Source: Solimonas marina | GTDB lineage: Bacteria; Pseudomonadota; Gammaproteobacteria; Nevskiales; Nevskiaceae | Reading direction: 5' to 3' | DNA length: 64,000 bases | Assembly: GCF_012241385.1 (NCBI RefSeq) | Contig: NZ_JAAVXB010000014.1 | Location: 45,772-109,771 of the forward strand | Shown here: in pieces, positions 26,332 through 36,156 of the stretch | How the letters are laid out: each line of letters opens with the position of its first letter | Position numbering within the stretch: the first letter of the stretch is position 1 | Notes under the pieces: generated by a model | What the model was told of the DNA's origin: nothing | Seen by the model: the letters and a program-made list of their open reading frames with translations, nothing else | Database searches by the model: none | Made by a program: the position numbers and the translations under genes

Positions 26332-27144
26332 AAGGAGCATACTCTGTTACGCAGAGGGCAGTGGCCGTCGCTGCCAGTTTAATCGCACGATAATTCTCCG
26401 TACAGCATCTTCATGGCTTCAAATTGAAACAGTGAGATATTTAAGATTGATAATTGCTGAGCGGTGGATTAATACAACTAGAAAAATCGGAACATCAGAA
26501 TCTATTTGTTGTCCTATACATAAGATCGCATGGAGAAAGGTAAGGACATGAACTGTGAAAAGAAGACAAAATCGAGCCGACCAATAGCCGAGCAACACAA
26601 AAATGAGAAGCGTCCAGCGCACATAAATAAAAGGCAGGTCTGGGGGGCTAACTCGAGTTGTCGTAGCTTGCGCCGCCGTGTCGGCGATGTTAAGAAACCA
26701 GGAACGCGAGCTTCCAGGCAGGCCAAATCGCCGAGAGGGCCTCAAGACTAAGTAGCCGCCAGCGCTTCCCTAGATAATCAGATTGGCGCGCAGAGTCATT
26801 TGTGAGAGTCGACGCGAACAATCGTAGGCCGGTACTGCCTACTCCAGCAGGGGAAGTCCACTGTGGCCCGGCCGAACGCTGTTGCGCGAGGCGCGGCTTA
26901 TACCTGAGTCCGGAGCGCTGCTTGTTATTCTGGCAGCGGGGCGTCGCCGCATCGTCGCAATGGCCGTTGCTTTTCTCGAGGTGGTGCGCGTGTGGTAGTA
27001 CGTGGTGTCGTCGACGCGATTCCGTATCTCTGCATTAGCATCAAGGCTGCGTTCAAGTTACGCCATGCCGCTTGCTTGGTCCACGTGAATGTTTCTGCCA
27101 TTCGCTGATCCTGTATTTTCCGAATCATTTTTATGTCGGATTCC
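26332..27144. other. Intergenic decay zone, no gene supported
   Basis: An AT-rich stretch of about 400 bases is followed by GC-richer sequence. Several open frames exist, one with a hydrophobic run on the minus strand (26419-26745), but none has a ribosome site or a recognisable family. A copy of the 35-base repeat lies at 26824-26858. Confidence 0.5.
26824..26858. repeat. 35-base repeat, copy B
   Basis: GTAGGC...GCCTAC hairpin followed by TCCAGCAGGGGAAGTC, with 31 of 35 positions shared with copy A at 21774-21808. Here it is intergenic. Confidence 0.7.
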
Positions 27145-29334
27145 TCATGGAGAAAGCAGCGCTCTACGTTGCCAATGACGATGGCGGGCGATCGCCCTGG
27201 CAAGATTCGCAATGAGATTTTCGACTTCAGGTCCGTCATGCACGATCAGGCCTTCATCCGACTGCTTGTCGTTCATAGATAACTCGCTGATGCCGGCGGC
27301 AGTGAGCAGGCGGGTGCCTTCATCCATAACAAGGATCGTCTTGCAGTGACGGAAGGCATCTAGCAAGAAGCTGCGCACGGAAATCATCGGTTTGAGAGTT
27401 TCGACAGCAGTGGCACCACCCGCGACGATTACGGCATCGAAGAGCACCGAATCCGCCGATTCCGTCGTATACGTCGCTTCCAGATTTACTTCGTCGGCGG
27501 TCTGCAGCGCGCCAAGCCGAGGGGCGACTACAGCTACGACGGCGCCAAGCTCTTCGAGTGCGGCCTTCAGCGACACGATGGGGCTGGCCAGGCAGTTTTC
27601 AGCCGCTAATATGGCGATGCGCCGCGTCTCGATGCTCTGCTGCGGTTGGTACGCGAGGCTCAGAGCCTGTGATTGGCCCGGCGCCGCGGCGCCGCGACGG
27701 TCATCCGGAAGCGGTGCAGTCGTCTCCTCCTTCAAATAGTTGAGATCGTCGCTAATGTCGGTGACTGCGACCTTCGCAGCCACATTTTCAGCAAGGCCGC
27801 GATCGATATTAGCTAGTACGCGGACCACTCGCTCGCGGATTCGCTCTTCCTCGACGTGAGAGAGCTCGAACGCGATCGCGTCGATGATATGTTTCTGTTC
27901 GACAGGCGTCTGGCTCGCGTAAAACAGGGTCGCCTGGGTGAAATGATCGGCGAAGCGGGCACTGCGCTTACGTACCTTGGGTTCCGTAAAAGTTTCCGGG
28001 TAACTGCGAAATGCACTGGCGTCTCCGCTTTGCATCGGGCAACCACGGCTGATTGAATTCGGTTCATAGCTGGTACGGCCGCGAAATACTCGCTGTTGCT
28101 GGAAGCCGTCGCGCTGGTTGTTGTTGACCGGGCAGAGTGGGCGATTGATCGGGATATGCGCGAAGTTGGGGCCGCCGAGACGCAGGAGCTGAGTGTCGAG
28201 ATATGAGAACAGTCGACCCTGCATCAAGGGGTCGTTGGTGAAGTCGATGCCAGGTACGACATTGGCGACGCAGAACGCGACCTGTTCGGTTTCGGCGAAA
28301 TAGTTTTCCGGATTGCGATTCAGAACCATGCGGCCAACTCGCCTGACCGGAACCAGTTCCTCCGGGATGATTTTTGTCGGATCGAGAAGATCAAACTCGA
28401 AAGTGTCAGCGTCATGCTCGGCTACGATCTGCAGGCCCAGCTCCCATTCCGGACACTGACCTGCTTCGATAGATTCCCAGAGCTCGCGGCGGTTGAAGTC
28501 CGGATCTTTTCCGGCGATTTTTTGCGCCTCGTCCCAAGACAGCGAATGTGCGCCAAGTTTAGGTTTCCAGTGGAACTTGACGAAGTGTGAGATACCTTCG
28601 GCATTGACGAGGCGAAAGGTATGTACACCGAAGCCTTCCATCATCGCGAAACTACGCGGTAATGCGCGATCGGACATCACCCACATCAGCATGTGGCTGA
28701 GCTCGGTATTCAAGGAGACGAAGTCCCAGAACGTATCGTGTGCCGACTGCGCCTGCGGAATCTCGTTATGCGGCTCGGGCTTCACCGCATGAATGAAGTC
28801 CGGGAACTTGATAGCATCCTGGATGAAGAACACTGGCATGTTGTTGCCGACCAAGTCGAAATTTCCTTGGCTGGTATAGAACTTGGTGGCGAACCCACGC
28901 ACATCACGTACTGTATCGGCAGATCCTCTTGAGCCGGCGACAGTTGAGAAGCGGACAAAAACCGGAGTTTTGACCCCGGTCTCGCATAGAAATGCGGCGG
29001 TCGTATATGCTCCAAGAGAGTCGTAAAGTTCAAAATATCCGTGTGCGCCAGCGCCACGCGCATGAACGACGCGCTCGGGGATGCGCTCGTGATCGAAATG
29101 CGTGATTTTCTCGCGCATCATGAAGTCTTCAAGCAAGGTGGGGCCGCGCTCGCCGATCTTCAGTGAGTTCTGGTTGTCTGCGATTTCGAGGCCTTGCTGA
29201 GTCGTCAGAGTCTTGCCGTCGACGCCTTCGGTTACGGTTTCGAGCTGATCGGTCTTCGTATCTTCACTTGCGGGTTCGCCGACCTTTTTGGCGATTTTGT
29301 GTACGGCCTCACGGGTGGCGGTCTTTATGGTCAC
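27145..29334 (-). CDS. katE: Large-subunit monofunctional catalase HPII
   Basis: Haem catalase, 729 aa, which converts hydrogen peroxide to water and oxygen in the cytoplasm. Catalytic His is in [11 protein letters not shown] (H91), followed by [18 protein letters not shown]. The distal Asn region is [11 protein letters not shown] and the proximal haem Tyr is in [14 protein letters not shown]. The extra C-terminal flavodoxin/DJ-1-like domain of the large clade is present (from about residue 575, [20 protein letters not shown]). The start is a GTG with AAGGAG seven bases upstream. The 15-residue extension to ATG 29379 lacks a site. It stands alone, with a 550-base upstream gap. Confidence 0.95.
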   Translation of the reverse strand: MTIKTATREAVHKIAKKVGEPASEDTKTDQLETVTEGVDGKTLTTQQGLEIADNQNSLKIGERGPTLLEDFMMREKITHFDHERIPERVVHARGAGAHGYFELYDSLGAYTTAAFLCETGVKTPVFVRFSTVAGSRGSADTVRDVRGFATKFYTSQGNFDLVGNNMPVFFIQDAIKFPDFIHAVKPEPHNEIPQAQSAHDTFWDFVSLNTELSHMLMWVMSDRALPRSFAMMEGFGVHTFRLVNAEGISHFVKFHWKPKLGAHSLSWDEAQKIAGKDPDFNRRELWESIEAGQCPEWELGLQIVAEHDADTFEFDLLDPTKIIPEELVPVRRVGRMVLNRNPENYFAETEQVAFCVANVVPGIDFTNDPLMQGRLFSYLDTQLLRLGGPNFAHIPINRPLCPVNNNQRDGFQQQRVFRGRTSYEPNSISRGCPMQSGDASAFRSYPETFTEPKVRKRSARFADHFTQATLFYASQTPVEQKHIIDAIAFELSHVEEERIRERVVRVLANIDRGLAENVAAKVAVTDISDDLNYLKEETTAPLPDDRRGAAAPGQSQALSLAYQPQQSIETRRIAILAAENCLASPIVSLKAALEELGAVVAVVAPRLGALQTADEVNLEATYTTESADSVLFDAVIVAGGATAVETLKPMISVRSFLLDAFRHCKTILVMDEGTRLLTAAGISELSMNDKQSDEGLIVHDGPEVENLIANLARAIARHRHWQRRALLSP

Positions 29335-29890
29335 GTTGGGGCTCCTTGATCGTGCTGTGAGTGTGCAGCGGTGCAGCAAACGCCGCGCCCGAACTTCGCC
29401 ATTGCGGTGTTCAAACTTGGGAGGAGGCTATCGCTATCGTTTTCGAACGGCGATACATTCCTAGTGGCGCAAGATGACGATTGTGGCCTCCGGTTCGCCG
29501 ACCACTTCATCGGGCATTGAATCTCGGCCCTTGACGTAGGCAATGCCGGATCCTTTTCAAAGCGTTCCAATGAGTTCCGTCATGCGTTTTTCCGGATATA
29601 GCCATCGCTACCATGCTCGATGCCTGCATGCGGAGTGCACTACGAAAGCGGGACGCGAAAAGCCCCGGCGCACGACCTACAGCCTGCCCCATTTCACGAA
29701 TCGAGAGGCTGGAACGGAGATGATAAAATTGATTTGTGCGGTCACGAGTATTGCCCAGAGATTGTCTGACCATAATCCTTACGCACTCAGGTCCGCGGCG
29801 CTCAGTGCCGTTTAGAAGAGGTCAAGGATTTTCAACCAGGATCGTTGTTGAACTGAGCGTCATCGGGCAAATTATCGCCCCCAGTGTCGT
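29335..29890. other. katE upstream region
   Basis: Between the GH13 gene end and katE. It should carry the katE promoter. No gene, hairpin with T-run or known operator could be supported. Confidence 0.45.
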
Positions 29891-31558
29891 TCAGGTTCGG
29901 CTCAAGATAGCTGCGCCGAATGCCGGTAAACGGATCGCTGCGTGATCGTCCAATGTTCCGCTGAGGAAGGTCTGATGGTGAATTCTCCAGAGACGCCGTT
30001 CTGGCATTCTCCACTCCGTGGCGCGCTCCGAGATGTTGAAAATGCAGCGCAGACATTGCCCGTCATTCTCACGTTCGAACGCGAATAGCGGCGTCGGGCT
30101 GTCGAGCAGACGTGCGACATCTCCCCCAAACGCCGACTGCTGCTTTCGCCACTTAAGAAAGTGCCGATAGGCATTGAGCAAAGAATCAGGGTCGCGCTGC
30201 TGCCGGCTGACGGCGAACGGTAAGTGCTCGGCAGGGATAGGTAACCACAGCGTATTTCCTTCGCTAAAGCCGGCGGAAGGTGCGGCGTCGGTCCATGGCA
30301 TCGGAGTGCGGCAGCCATCGCGTCCCAGAATCTCCGGATAGTTGGCGATCCCGTATGGGTCTCTCAACTGTGCGAAATCGAGTTGTGCCTGTGTCAGGCC
30401 GAGTTCGTCACCCTGATAGATGCAGCACGCGCCGGGTAGACACACTAGAAGAGCGATTAGCATACGGTCGAGCGTCCGATTCTGCTCTTGCGTTAGTTGA
30501 CGGTGCCGGTCCCAGCGTCCCTTCAGACGCGGGAAGTCGTGCGTCCCGTACGTCCAGCAGATGCGGCTGTCGTCGAACAGCGTTTCGACGCGTTGCAGCA
30601 ACGCCCGCAGCGCGTCGCGCGTGAACGGCTCGTGGTTAATCAGCGAGGCGTTGTAGGCCATGTGCAAGCGCTCGTGGCCGCGCACGAAATCGGCCGCGGT
30701 ACCGAGGCTGTCCTCGTCGCTGGAAATCTCGCCGAGCGAGAAGCCGTCCGGATAGGCGTCGAGCATCGCGCGCAGTTCAGCAAGCATCGGCAGCGTCTCG
30801 TGACGGCCGACGGTGCCGAGATTGACGTGGTCGAAGTATGGGTCGGCCGGCGACGCGCCGTCGGGCCGCGGCATGCCGGGCGCGCGCCGCGGGTTGTCGC
30901 GCAGGCTGCGGTCGTGCGTATAGAAATTGGCGACGTCGAATCGAAAGCCGGCGACGCCGCGCTCGAGCCAGAAGCGGCCGACGTCGCGCAATGCGGCGCG
31001 GACTTCGGGGTTGTACCAGTTCAGGTCGGCCTGTTCGGCGAGGAAGTTGTGCAGATAGAACTGCCGGCGCTGCGGCTCCCAGCCCCAGGCGCTGCCGCCG
31101 AACGTCGCGCGCCAGTTGTTCGGCGGGCCGCCGTCCGGCGCCGGATCGGCCCACACGTACCAGTCGGCTTTGGCGTTCGTGCGGCTGCGCCGACTTTCGG
31201 CGAACCATGGGTGTTCGGTCGACGTGTGGTTCCAGACCTGGTCGACGATGATGCGCAGGCCCAGTGCGTGCGCCTCGCGTACCAGCGCATCGAAGTCTTC
31301 CATGGTGCCGAACATCGGCTCGACGGCGCGGTAGTCGGAAACGTCGTAGCCGAAGTCGTGCATCGGCGACCTGACGAACGGGCAGATCCAGATGGCGTCG
31401 GCGCCGAGCTCGGCAACATACGACAGCTTGCGGCGGATGCCGGGCAGATCGCCGATGCCGTCGCCGTTGGCGTCGTAGAAGCTACGCGGATAGATCTGAT
31501 AGATGACGGCGTCACGCCACCAGGGACGCGCCGCGATGTCGGGACGGGCATCGCTCAT
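29891..31558 (-). CDS. GH13 alpha-glucosidase-like enzyme (second of tandem pair)
   Basis: Glycoside hydrolase family 13, 555 aa, oligo-1,6-glucosidase/alpha-glucosidase type. The TIM barrel starts WWRDAVIYQIYPRSFYDANGDGIGDL. The nucleophile Asp is in GFRFDVANFYTHD, the acid/base Glu in SLGEISSDED, and the third Asp in YGTHDFPR, where most relatives have NHD. The C-terminal beta domain ends LPAFGAAILSRT. No signal peptide, so it is cytoplasmic. ATG 31558 overlaps the stop of the paralogous gene upstream (ATGA). The likely role is turnover of trehalose/maltose-type oligosaccharides during stress, by inference from context. Confidence 0.88.
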   Translation of the reverse strand: MSDARPDIAARPWWRDAVIYQIYPRSFYDANGDGIGDLPGIRRKLSYVAELGADAIWICPFVRSPMHDFGYDVSDYRAVEPMFGTMEDFDALVREAHALGLRIIVDQVWNHTSTEHPWFAESRRSRTNAKADWYVWADPAPDGGPPNNWRATFGGSAWGWEPQRRQFYLHNFLAEQADLNWYNPEVRAALRDVGRFWLERGVAGFRFDVANFYTHDRSLRDNPRRAPGMPRPDGASPADPYFDHVNLGTVGRHETLPMLAELRAMLDAYPDGFSLGEISSDEDSLGTAADFVRGHERLHMAYNASLINHEPFTRDALRALLQRVETLFDDSRICWTYGTHDFPRLKGRWDRHRQLTQEQNRTLDRMLIALLVCLPGACCIYQGDELGLTQAQLDFAQLRDPYGIANYPEILGRDGCRTPMPWTDAAPSAGFSEGNTLWLPIPAEHLPFAVSRQQRDPDSLLNAYRHFLKWRKQQSAFGGDVARLLDSPTPLFAFERENDGQCLRCIFNISERATEWRMPERRLWRIHHQTFLSGTLDDHAAIRLPAFGAAILSRT

Positions 31559-33282
31559 GCCGGCTGCGCGTCGATCTCGGCGAAGGCCGTGCCCCACGGA
31601 CGCAGCAGCAGGCGCTCTGACACCGGATCGATCTCGAAGCCGTGCTCGATGCCCTGCGCACCGCGCGGCCGCGCATAGCGCGACAGATCGACGCTGACCT
31701 CGCGACCGGTCTGGTTGAACAGACACAGCAACGCCTGCTGCGGACTGTGCCGCTCGAAGCCGAGCACGGCGTCGTCGTCGAGCTCGATCACGCGCGTCTC
31801 GCCGCCATTGAGCGCCGCCTGCGTACGACGCCAGTGCAGCAACTTGCGCCAGCGATTGAGCAGCGATCCCGGATCGGGCTCCTGCCGCGATACCGCGCGC
31901 TTGCGATGCGAGTCGGGGATCGGCAGCCAGCTGTCGTCGGCGCTGGAGAAGCCGCAGAGCCGCTGGTCGTCGCGCCACGGCATCGGCGTGCGCGAGCCAT
32001 CGCGGCCCTTGATCTTCGGATACATCAGCTTGCCGAAAGGATCCTGGAGGCGGGACTTCGGAATATCCTCGGGAATGCGCGCATCCGGCAGGCCCAGCTC
32101 GTCGCCCTGCCACAGACAGAACGCGCCGGGCAGCGTTACCAGCAGCGCCGCGATCATGTGATAGAAGGCCTCGGGCAGCGGGCCGTCGCGGCCGCCCCAG
32201 TACGAGCGCGTGCGCCCGTAGTCGTGATTGCCGACGATCCAGCAGATACCATGCGGACCGTAGTTGCGCAGCGCCTTTTCGAGGATGGCGCGCAGCCGCG
32301 CCGCCGACGTCGGTTCGTGGAAGTGCAGGGCGCTGTGATACGCCAGATGCAGACGGTGCTGACCGCGCACGTACTGCGCCGCCTGCTGCAGCGTGTCTTC
32401 GCACAGCGTGACTTCGCCGAGCATCATCACGCCCGGGTACTGGTCGACCAGCGCGCGCAGTGGCTCTAGATACTGCAGTGTTTCCTCGCGGCAGAAACTG
32501 TTGACGAAGCAGTGCTGTGCCGCCGGGTTCTCCGGATCCATGCCGTCCGGCATCGGTGCGCCTTTCTTGCGTACAGGATCGTCGCGCAGCTGCGGATCGT
32601 GGGTATAGAAATTGACCGCGTCGAGACGCATGCCGTCGATGCCGCGATTGAGCCAGAACTTCGCACAGTCCAGCACCATCCGGCGCACGTCGGGGTTGTG
32701 CCAGTTCAGGTCGGGCTGGGTGTGCAAGAAGTTGAAGAAGTAGTACTGCTTGCGTGCATCGACATACTTCCAGCCCGAATCGCCGGTGAAGGCCGAGCGC
32801 CAGTTGTTCGGCGGCCCACCGCCCGGCGCCGGATCGGCCCAGACGTACCAGTCGGCGTAGCGCCCCTCGCGGCTCGCGGCGCTGTCGCGAAACCACGGAT
32901 GCTGATCGGACGTATGGTTCCAGACCATGTCGAGAATCAGCTTCAGGCCGCGCTGGTGCACGAGTTCCACGAGCCGGTCGAATTCGGCGAGCGAGCCGAA
33001 CCGCGAATCGACGTCGACGTGGTCGGTGATGTCGTAACCGTAGTCGTCGAACGGCGAAATGTAGAACGGCGTCAGCCAGATCGCGTCGACGCCCAGCGAC
33101 TCGATGTAGTCGAGGCGCTCGACGACGCCGGCGAGATCGCCGAAGCCGTCACCGTCGCTGTCCTGAAATCCGGCGACGCCGATCTGATAGATGATGGCGT
33201 CGCGCCACCATTTCGTCTGGAATTCCGGCGCCGCGCGACGTGCCGACGACATCGCCGCGGGACCCACACGCGGTAGCGTCAT
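31555..33282 (-). CDS. GH13 alpha-glucosidase-like enzyme (first of tandem pair)
   Basis: Family GH13, 575 aa, related to the gene that follows it. The barrel begins WWRDAIIYQIGVAGFQDSDGDGFGDL. The catalytic Asp is in GMRLDAVNFYTHD, Glu in MLGEVTLCED, and the transition-state Asp in VGNHDYGR (canonical NHD). It lacks a signal peptide. ATG 33282 has AGGAG nine bases upstream. The frame is open to 33387, but that part is less likely. The pair presumably arose by tandem duplication and is translationally coupled. Confidence 0.88.
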   Translation of the reverse strand: MTLPRVGPAAMSSARRAAPEFQTKWWRDAIIYQIGVAGFQDSDGDGFGDLAGVVERLDYIESLGVDAIWLTPFYISPFDDYGYDITDHVDVDSRFGSLAEFDRLVELVHQRGLKLILDMVWNHTSDQHPWFRDSAASREGRYADWYVWADPAPGGGPPNNWRSAFTGDSGWKYVDARKQYYFFNFLHTQPDLNWHNPDVRRMVLDCAKFWLNRGIDGMRLDAVNFYTHDPQLRDDPVRKKGAPMPDGMDPENPAAQHCFVNSFCREETLQYLEPLRALVDQYPGVMMLGEVTLCEDTLQQAAQYVRGQHRLHLAYHSALHFHEPTSAARLRAILEKALRNYGPHGICWIVGNHDYGRTRSYWGGRDGPLPEAFYHMIAALLVTLPGAFCLWQGDELGLPDARIPEDIPKSRLQDPFGKLMYPKIKGRDGSRTPMPWRDDQRLCGFSSADDSWLPIPDSHRKRAVSRQEPDPGSLLNRWRKLLHWRRTQAALNGGETRVIELDDDAVLGFERHSPQQALLCLFNQTGREVSVDLSRYARPRGAQGIEHGFEIDPVSERLLLRPWGTAFAEIDAQPA

Positions 33283-33519
33283 TTCTGCATTCTCCTCTGC
33301 GCACTCGGTCCTTGATTGCGCACCTCGACATTGACGCAGATACGTACTGAAATTCGGCTGAATCGGTGTGCCGCGGAGCTGCTGCACTCGCTGATCGACG
33401 CCGCATTCGGCAGGGCTTCAGCGCGCCGCGGCCAGACTGCAAAGCAGGGCGTGCCTGGCGCCGACAGGGCGCGAAAGCGTGCGCGGCCCGCAACCGAAAC
33501 CCGCACAAAGGAGGCATCC

Positions 33520-33963
33520 ATGCATTCGCAGATCATGGCCGACGACCCCGACAGCCGCATCTGGATCCTGGTTCTCGATTCGGGCGAAGAAGCCGTCTCG
33601 AGTATCACGCACTTCGCCGACGCTCACGACATCAAGGGCGCATCGGTGACCGCGCTCGGCGCGTTCTCCGGCGCCCGGCTCGGCTGGTTCGACTTCGCGA
33701 CCAAGCAGTACAAACCGATCGAGGTCTCGTCGCAGTGCGAAGGACTGAGTCTGGTCGGCGACATCGCGTCGGGCGACGACGGCGGCGCCAGTCTGCATCT
33801 GCACGCCGTCGTCGGTCTGGCCGACGGCACGACACGCGGCGGCCATCTGCTCGAAGCGCATGCGCATCCGACGCTGGAGGTGACGTTGATCGAAACCACG
33901 GCGCGGCTGCGCCGGCGGCGGCGGCCGGAGCTCGGCATCGCGCTGATCGATCTCCGCGCCTAG
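33520..33963 (+). CDS. PPC/DUF296 domain DNA-binding-type protein
   Basis: A 147-aa protein made of one PPC (plants and prokaryotes conserved, DUF296) domain: ALGAFSGARLGWFDFATKQYKPIEV, then SLHLHAVVGLADGTTRGGHLLEAHAHPTLEVTL. The domain trimerises and has conserved His residues. In bacteria its function is poorly known. The start has AAAGGAGG five bases before the ATG. It is divergent from the GH13 pair across a 237-base gap that should hold both promoters. Confidence 0.85.
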   Translation: MHSQIMADDPDSRIWILVLDSGEEAVSSITHFADAHDIKGASVTALGAFSGARLGWFDFATKQYKPIEVSSQCEGLSLVGDIASGDDGGASLHLHAVVGLADGTTRGGHLLEAHAHPTLEVTLIETTARLRRRRRPELGIALIDLRA

Positions 33964-33974
33964 CCGTCGGCGCG

Positions 33975-34925
33975 TCAGCGCTGCGTCCGCGGCGGCCGAC
34001 GGACCGTCCATTCGGTCTGCAGGCTGCGCGATCTGGCGCGCGCGTCGAAGCGGCCGTGCGTACCGCCGTCGTAGTCGACCGGCGCGTAGAGATTGTCCGG
34101 CGCATCGGCCGGCTGCGGTTCGGACGTCAGCTGTCCCGAGAAGCCGCTGCGCACCAGCATGCGGTCGGCGAGCCACGGCATGATCTTGTTGCCCCAGATC
34201 GCCTTCACCGCCGGCCAGCCGACGTGCAGCTCGCGACGCCGGTGACCGGCCGCCCAGACGATCGCGCGCGCCGCCACTTCCGGCTGGAAGATCGGCGGCA
34301 CCGGCTGCGCGCGGCGCGGCATGTGCGAGCGCGCCCAGTTGAACTGCGGCGTATTGAACGCGGACAGCTGCACCATCGTCAGCTGCACGTCGCTGTTCTC
34401 GTGCATCAGTTCGACGCGCAATGCATCGGTGAATCCGCGGATCGCGTACTTGGCGCCACAGTACGGCGCCTGCAGCGGAATCGCGCGATAGGCGAGCGCC
34501 GAGCCGACCTGCACGATCGCGCCGCGGTTGCGTGGCTGCATGCGGCGCAGCGCCGACATCGTGCCGTACACGGTGCCGAGGTAGGTGACTTCGGTGGCGC
34601 GGCGGTATTCGTCGGCGCCGAGCGACGAGACTGGTCCGAAGATCGTCGCCATCGCCGCATTGACCCAGACGTCGATCGGCCCGAGTTCCTGCTCGACGCG
34701 CGCCGCGGCGCGCTCCACGGCATCGGCATCAGCGACGTCCACCGCAATCGGCAGCGCGCGGCCGCCGACGTTCTCGATCTCGCGCTGCGCGCCGGCCAGC
34801 CCCGCTTCACCGCGCGCCAGCAGCGCGACGCGGCTGCCGTTCTGCGCGAACGCGAGGGCGGTTGCACGTCCGATGCCTCCCGAGGCACCGGTCACGACGA
34901 CGACATCTGCTTTGGCTTTCATCAT
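33975..34925 (-). CDS. Short-chain dehydrogenase/reductase
   Basis: An SDR of 316 aa. NAD(P) motif TGASGGIG near the N-terminus, WVNAAM in place of the usual NNAG, catalytic Ser in QVGSALAYRA, Tyr and Lys in YCGAKYA. A C-terminal extension of about 100 residues follows, with the form seen in a group of SDR proteins common in soil proteobacteria. The substrate cannot be told. It converges with the PPC gene with 11 bases between the stops. Confidence 0.85.
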   Translation of the reverse strand: MMKAKADVVVVTGASGGIGRATALAFAQNGSRVALLARGEAGLAGAQREIENVGGRALPIAVDVADADAVERAAARVEQELGPIDVWVNAAMATIFGPVSSLGADEYRRATEVTYLGTVYGTMSALRRMQPRNRGAIVQVGSALAYRAIPLQAPYCGAKYAIRGFTDALRVELMHENSDVQLTMVQLSAFNTPQFNWARSHMPRRAQPVPPIFQPEVAARAIVWAAGHRRRELHVGWPAVKAIWGNKIMPWLADRMLVRSGFSGQLTSEPQPADAPDNLYAPVDYDGGTHGRFDARARSRSLQTEWTVRRPPRTQR

Positions 34926-35031
34926 TCACCTGTCGAGCGAGGGAGTGGGCGATCGTTCGCGAGTCTGTCGCGTCGGCCCTGCACGAAAGGTGAATGCCGG
35001 CATGCCCGATCCGGCAAGCCGGCCGTGTGGC

Positions 35032-35424
35032 TTAGCGCGAGTTTTCCGCTGTCGTATCGATCAGCGTTTGCAGATCGGCGAACTCGATCGGTTTGACGAG
35101 ATGATGGTCGAACAGCTCGGAAAACCGCGGAGCGCCGACGCCGTTTTCCGAGAAGCCGGAAATGGAAACGAGCAGCGGCGGACGATCACGCTCGCGCAGG
35201 ATGCGGGCGACTTCCAGCCCGTCGATGTCGGGCATCGAAACGTCGACGAGCACGATGTCCGGTTCGAACCCGTCGACGGCGTGTGTCGCCTGCGCGCCCT
35301 CACAGACGAAGCGCGCGTCATGGCCGACTATTTCCAGGATCTGTGACAGTGCGGTCGCACATTCCTGATCGTCGTCGACGACGAGGATACGGCGCTTCTG
35401 GCCGCTTCCGACATTACTGTGCAT
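35032..35424 (-). CDS. Orphan single-domain response regulator
   Basis: A CheY-like receiver of 130 aa: acidic pocket VDDDQ (D17-D19), phosphoacceptor D61 in LVDVSMPD, conserved Lys in LVKPIEF (K111). It has no output domain and no histidine kinase beside it, so it probably relays a signal from a distant kinase. The ATG at 35424 has GAGGGG upstream. The open frame to 35574 is not needed. Confidence 0.85.
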   Translation of the reverse strand: MHSNVGSGQKRRILVVDDDQECATALSQILEIVGHDARFVCEGAQATHAVDGFEPDIVLVDVSMPDIDGLEVARILRERDRPPLLVSISGFSENGVGAPRFSELFDHHLVKPIEFADLQTLIDTTAENSR

Positions 35425-36156
35425 GGCATTCCCCTCTCGGGCCTGCTTGGCAATGGGCCGATATCGGTGTCCAAATATATACATGACTATGCCAAAAGAT
35501 AGTGGCACGTCGACAAAGCAGAACAAGCTTTCCGCACGTCGTTGTGCGGGTGGCCGTCCGCTACGCGCATGCATCGGGTGACCACAGCGCCGGCAATTAA
35601 GTCGGCGAGCCCCCGCTGTTGGCTGAGCGATGCCTTGCAGTTCACGACGAGTTCACGATGTTGCGCATTGCATGAGGCGGTATCGCAGGTTGGGCAGGCG
35701 TCATGGAGAGCATTGGCATGAATGAAGCGCGCGGATTACCGGAGCATTTACGGGGGCGGCGGGTCGTCGTCGCGAAATGCCCGCAAGATGCTATGCCGTA
35801 TGTCGAATATGGCGTCGAAGTTCGGATAGGGTGGAAGGTGTATCGTCGCATCCAGACGCACGGGCCCGCGGGTGCGATGATGGCGGCGCCCATCGGTGTC
35901 GCCACGCAGCCGCCCGTCGCGGTCCGGCGCCGCCTGCTGCGTCTTATGTCCGCGCGCACCGCTGTGCTGCCGCGGCATCGGCTCGCAGCTGTCGCCGGCG
36001 TCGCTTGCCGGATTTGCACGTCGCGGAGCACGCCGCCGTTCCATTTCTGCTGTGCGTACCAGCGCGGCCCACGAAGCTGTCGATGATCTTGCCTCGCCAT
36101 CCTTCTGGCTCCGGTCGAGTGGCATCCGCCTGCCCGCATTCCGCATGCCCGGCACG
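35425..36156. other. Intergenic region, possible decayed coding sequence
   Basis: Open frames exist on both strands (for example plus 35703-36086 starting MESIGMNEARGLPEHLRGRRVVVAKCPQD), but no family, ribosome site or consistent codon use supports one. The region presumably contains the promoters of the receiver gene and the antiporter. Confidence 0.4.

Noticed and set aside
26419..26745. 108-aa hydrophobic frame on minus strand
   Set aside because: No start signal, no family and AT-rich low-complexity composition. More likely chance.
29543..29815. 90-aa plus-strand frame upstream of katE
   Set aside because: No ribosome site or similarity to a known family, and it lies in the likely katE promoter region.
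29891..32896. 1001-aa reading as one giant GH13 protein
   Set aside because: The first half is the wrong frame through the upstream GH13 gene. The true start of the second enzyme is ATG 31558.
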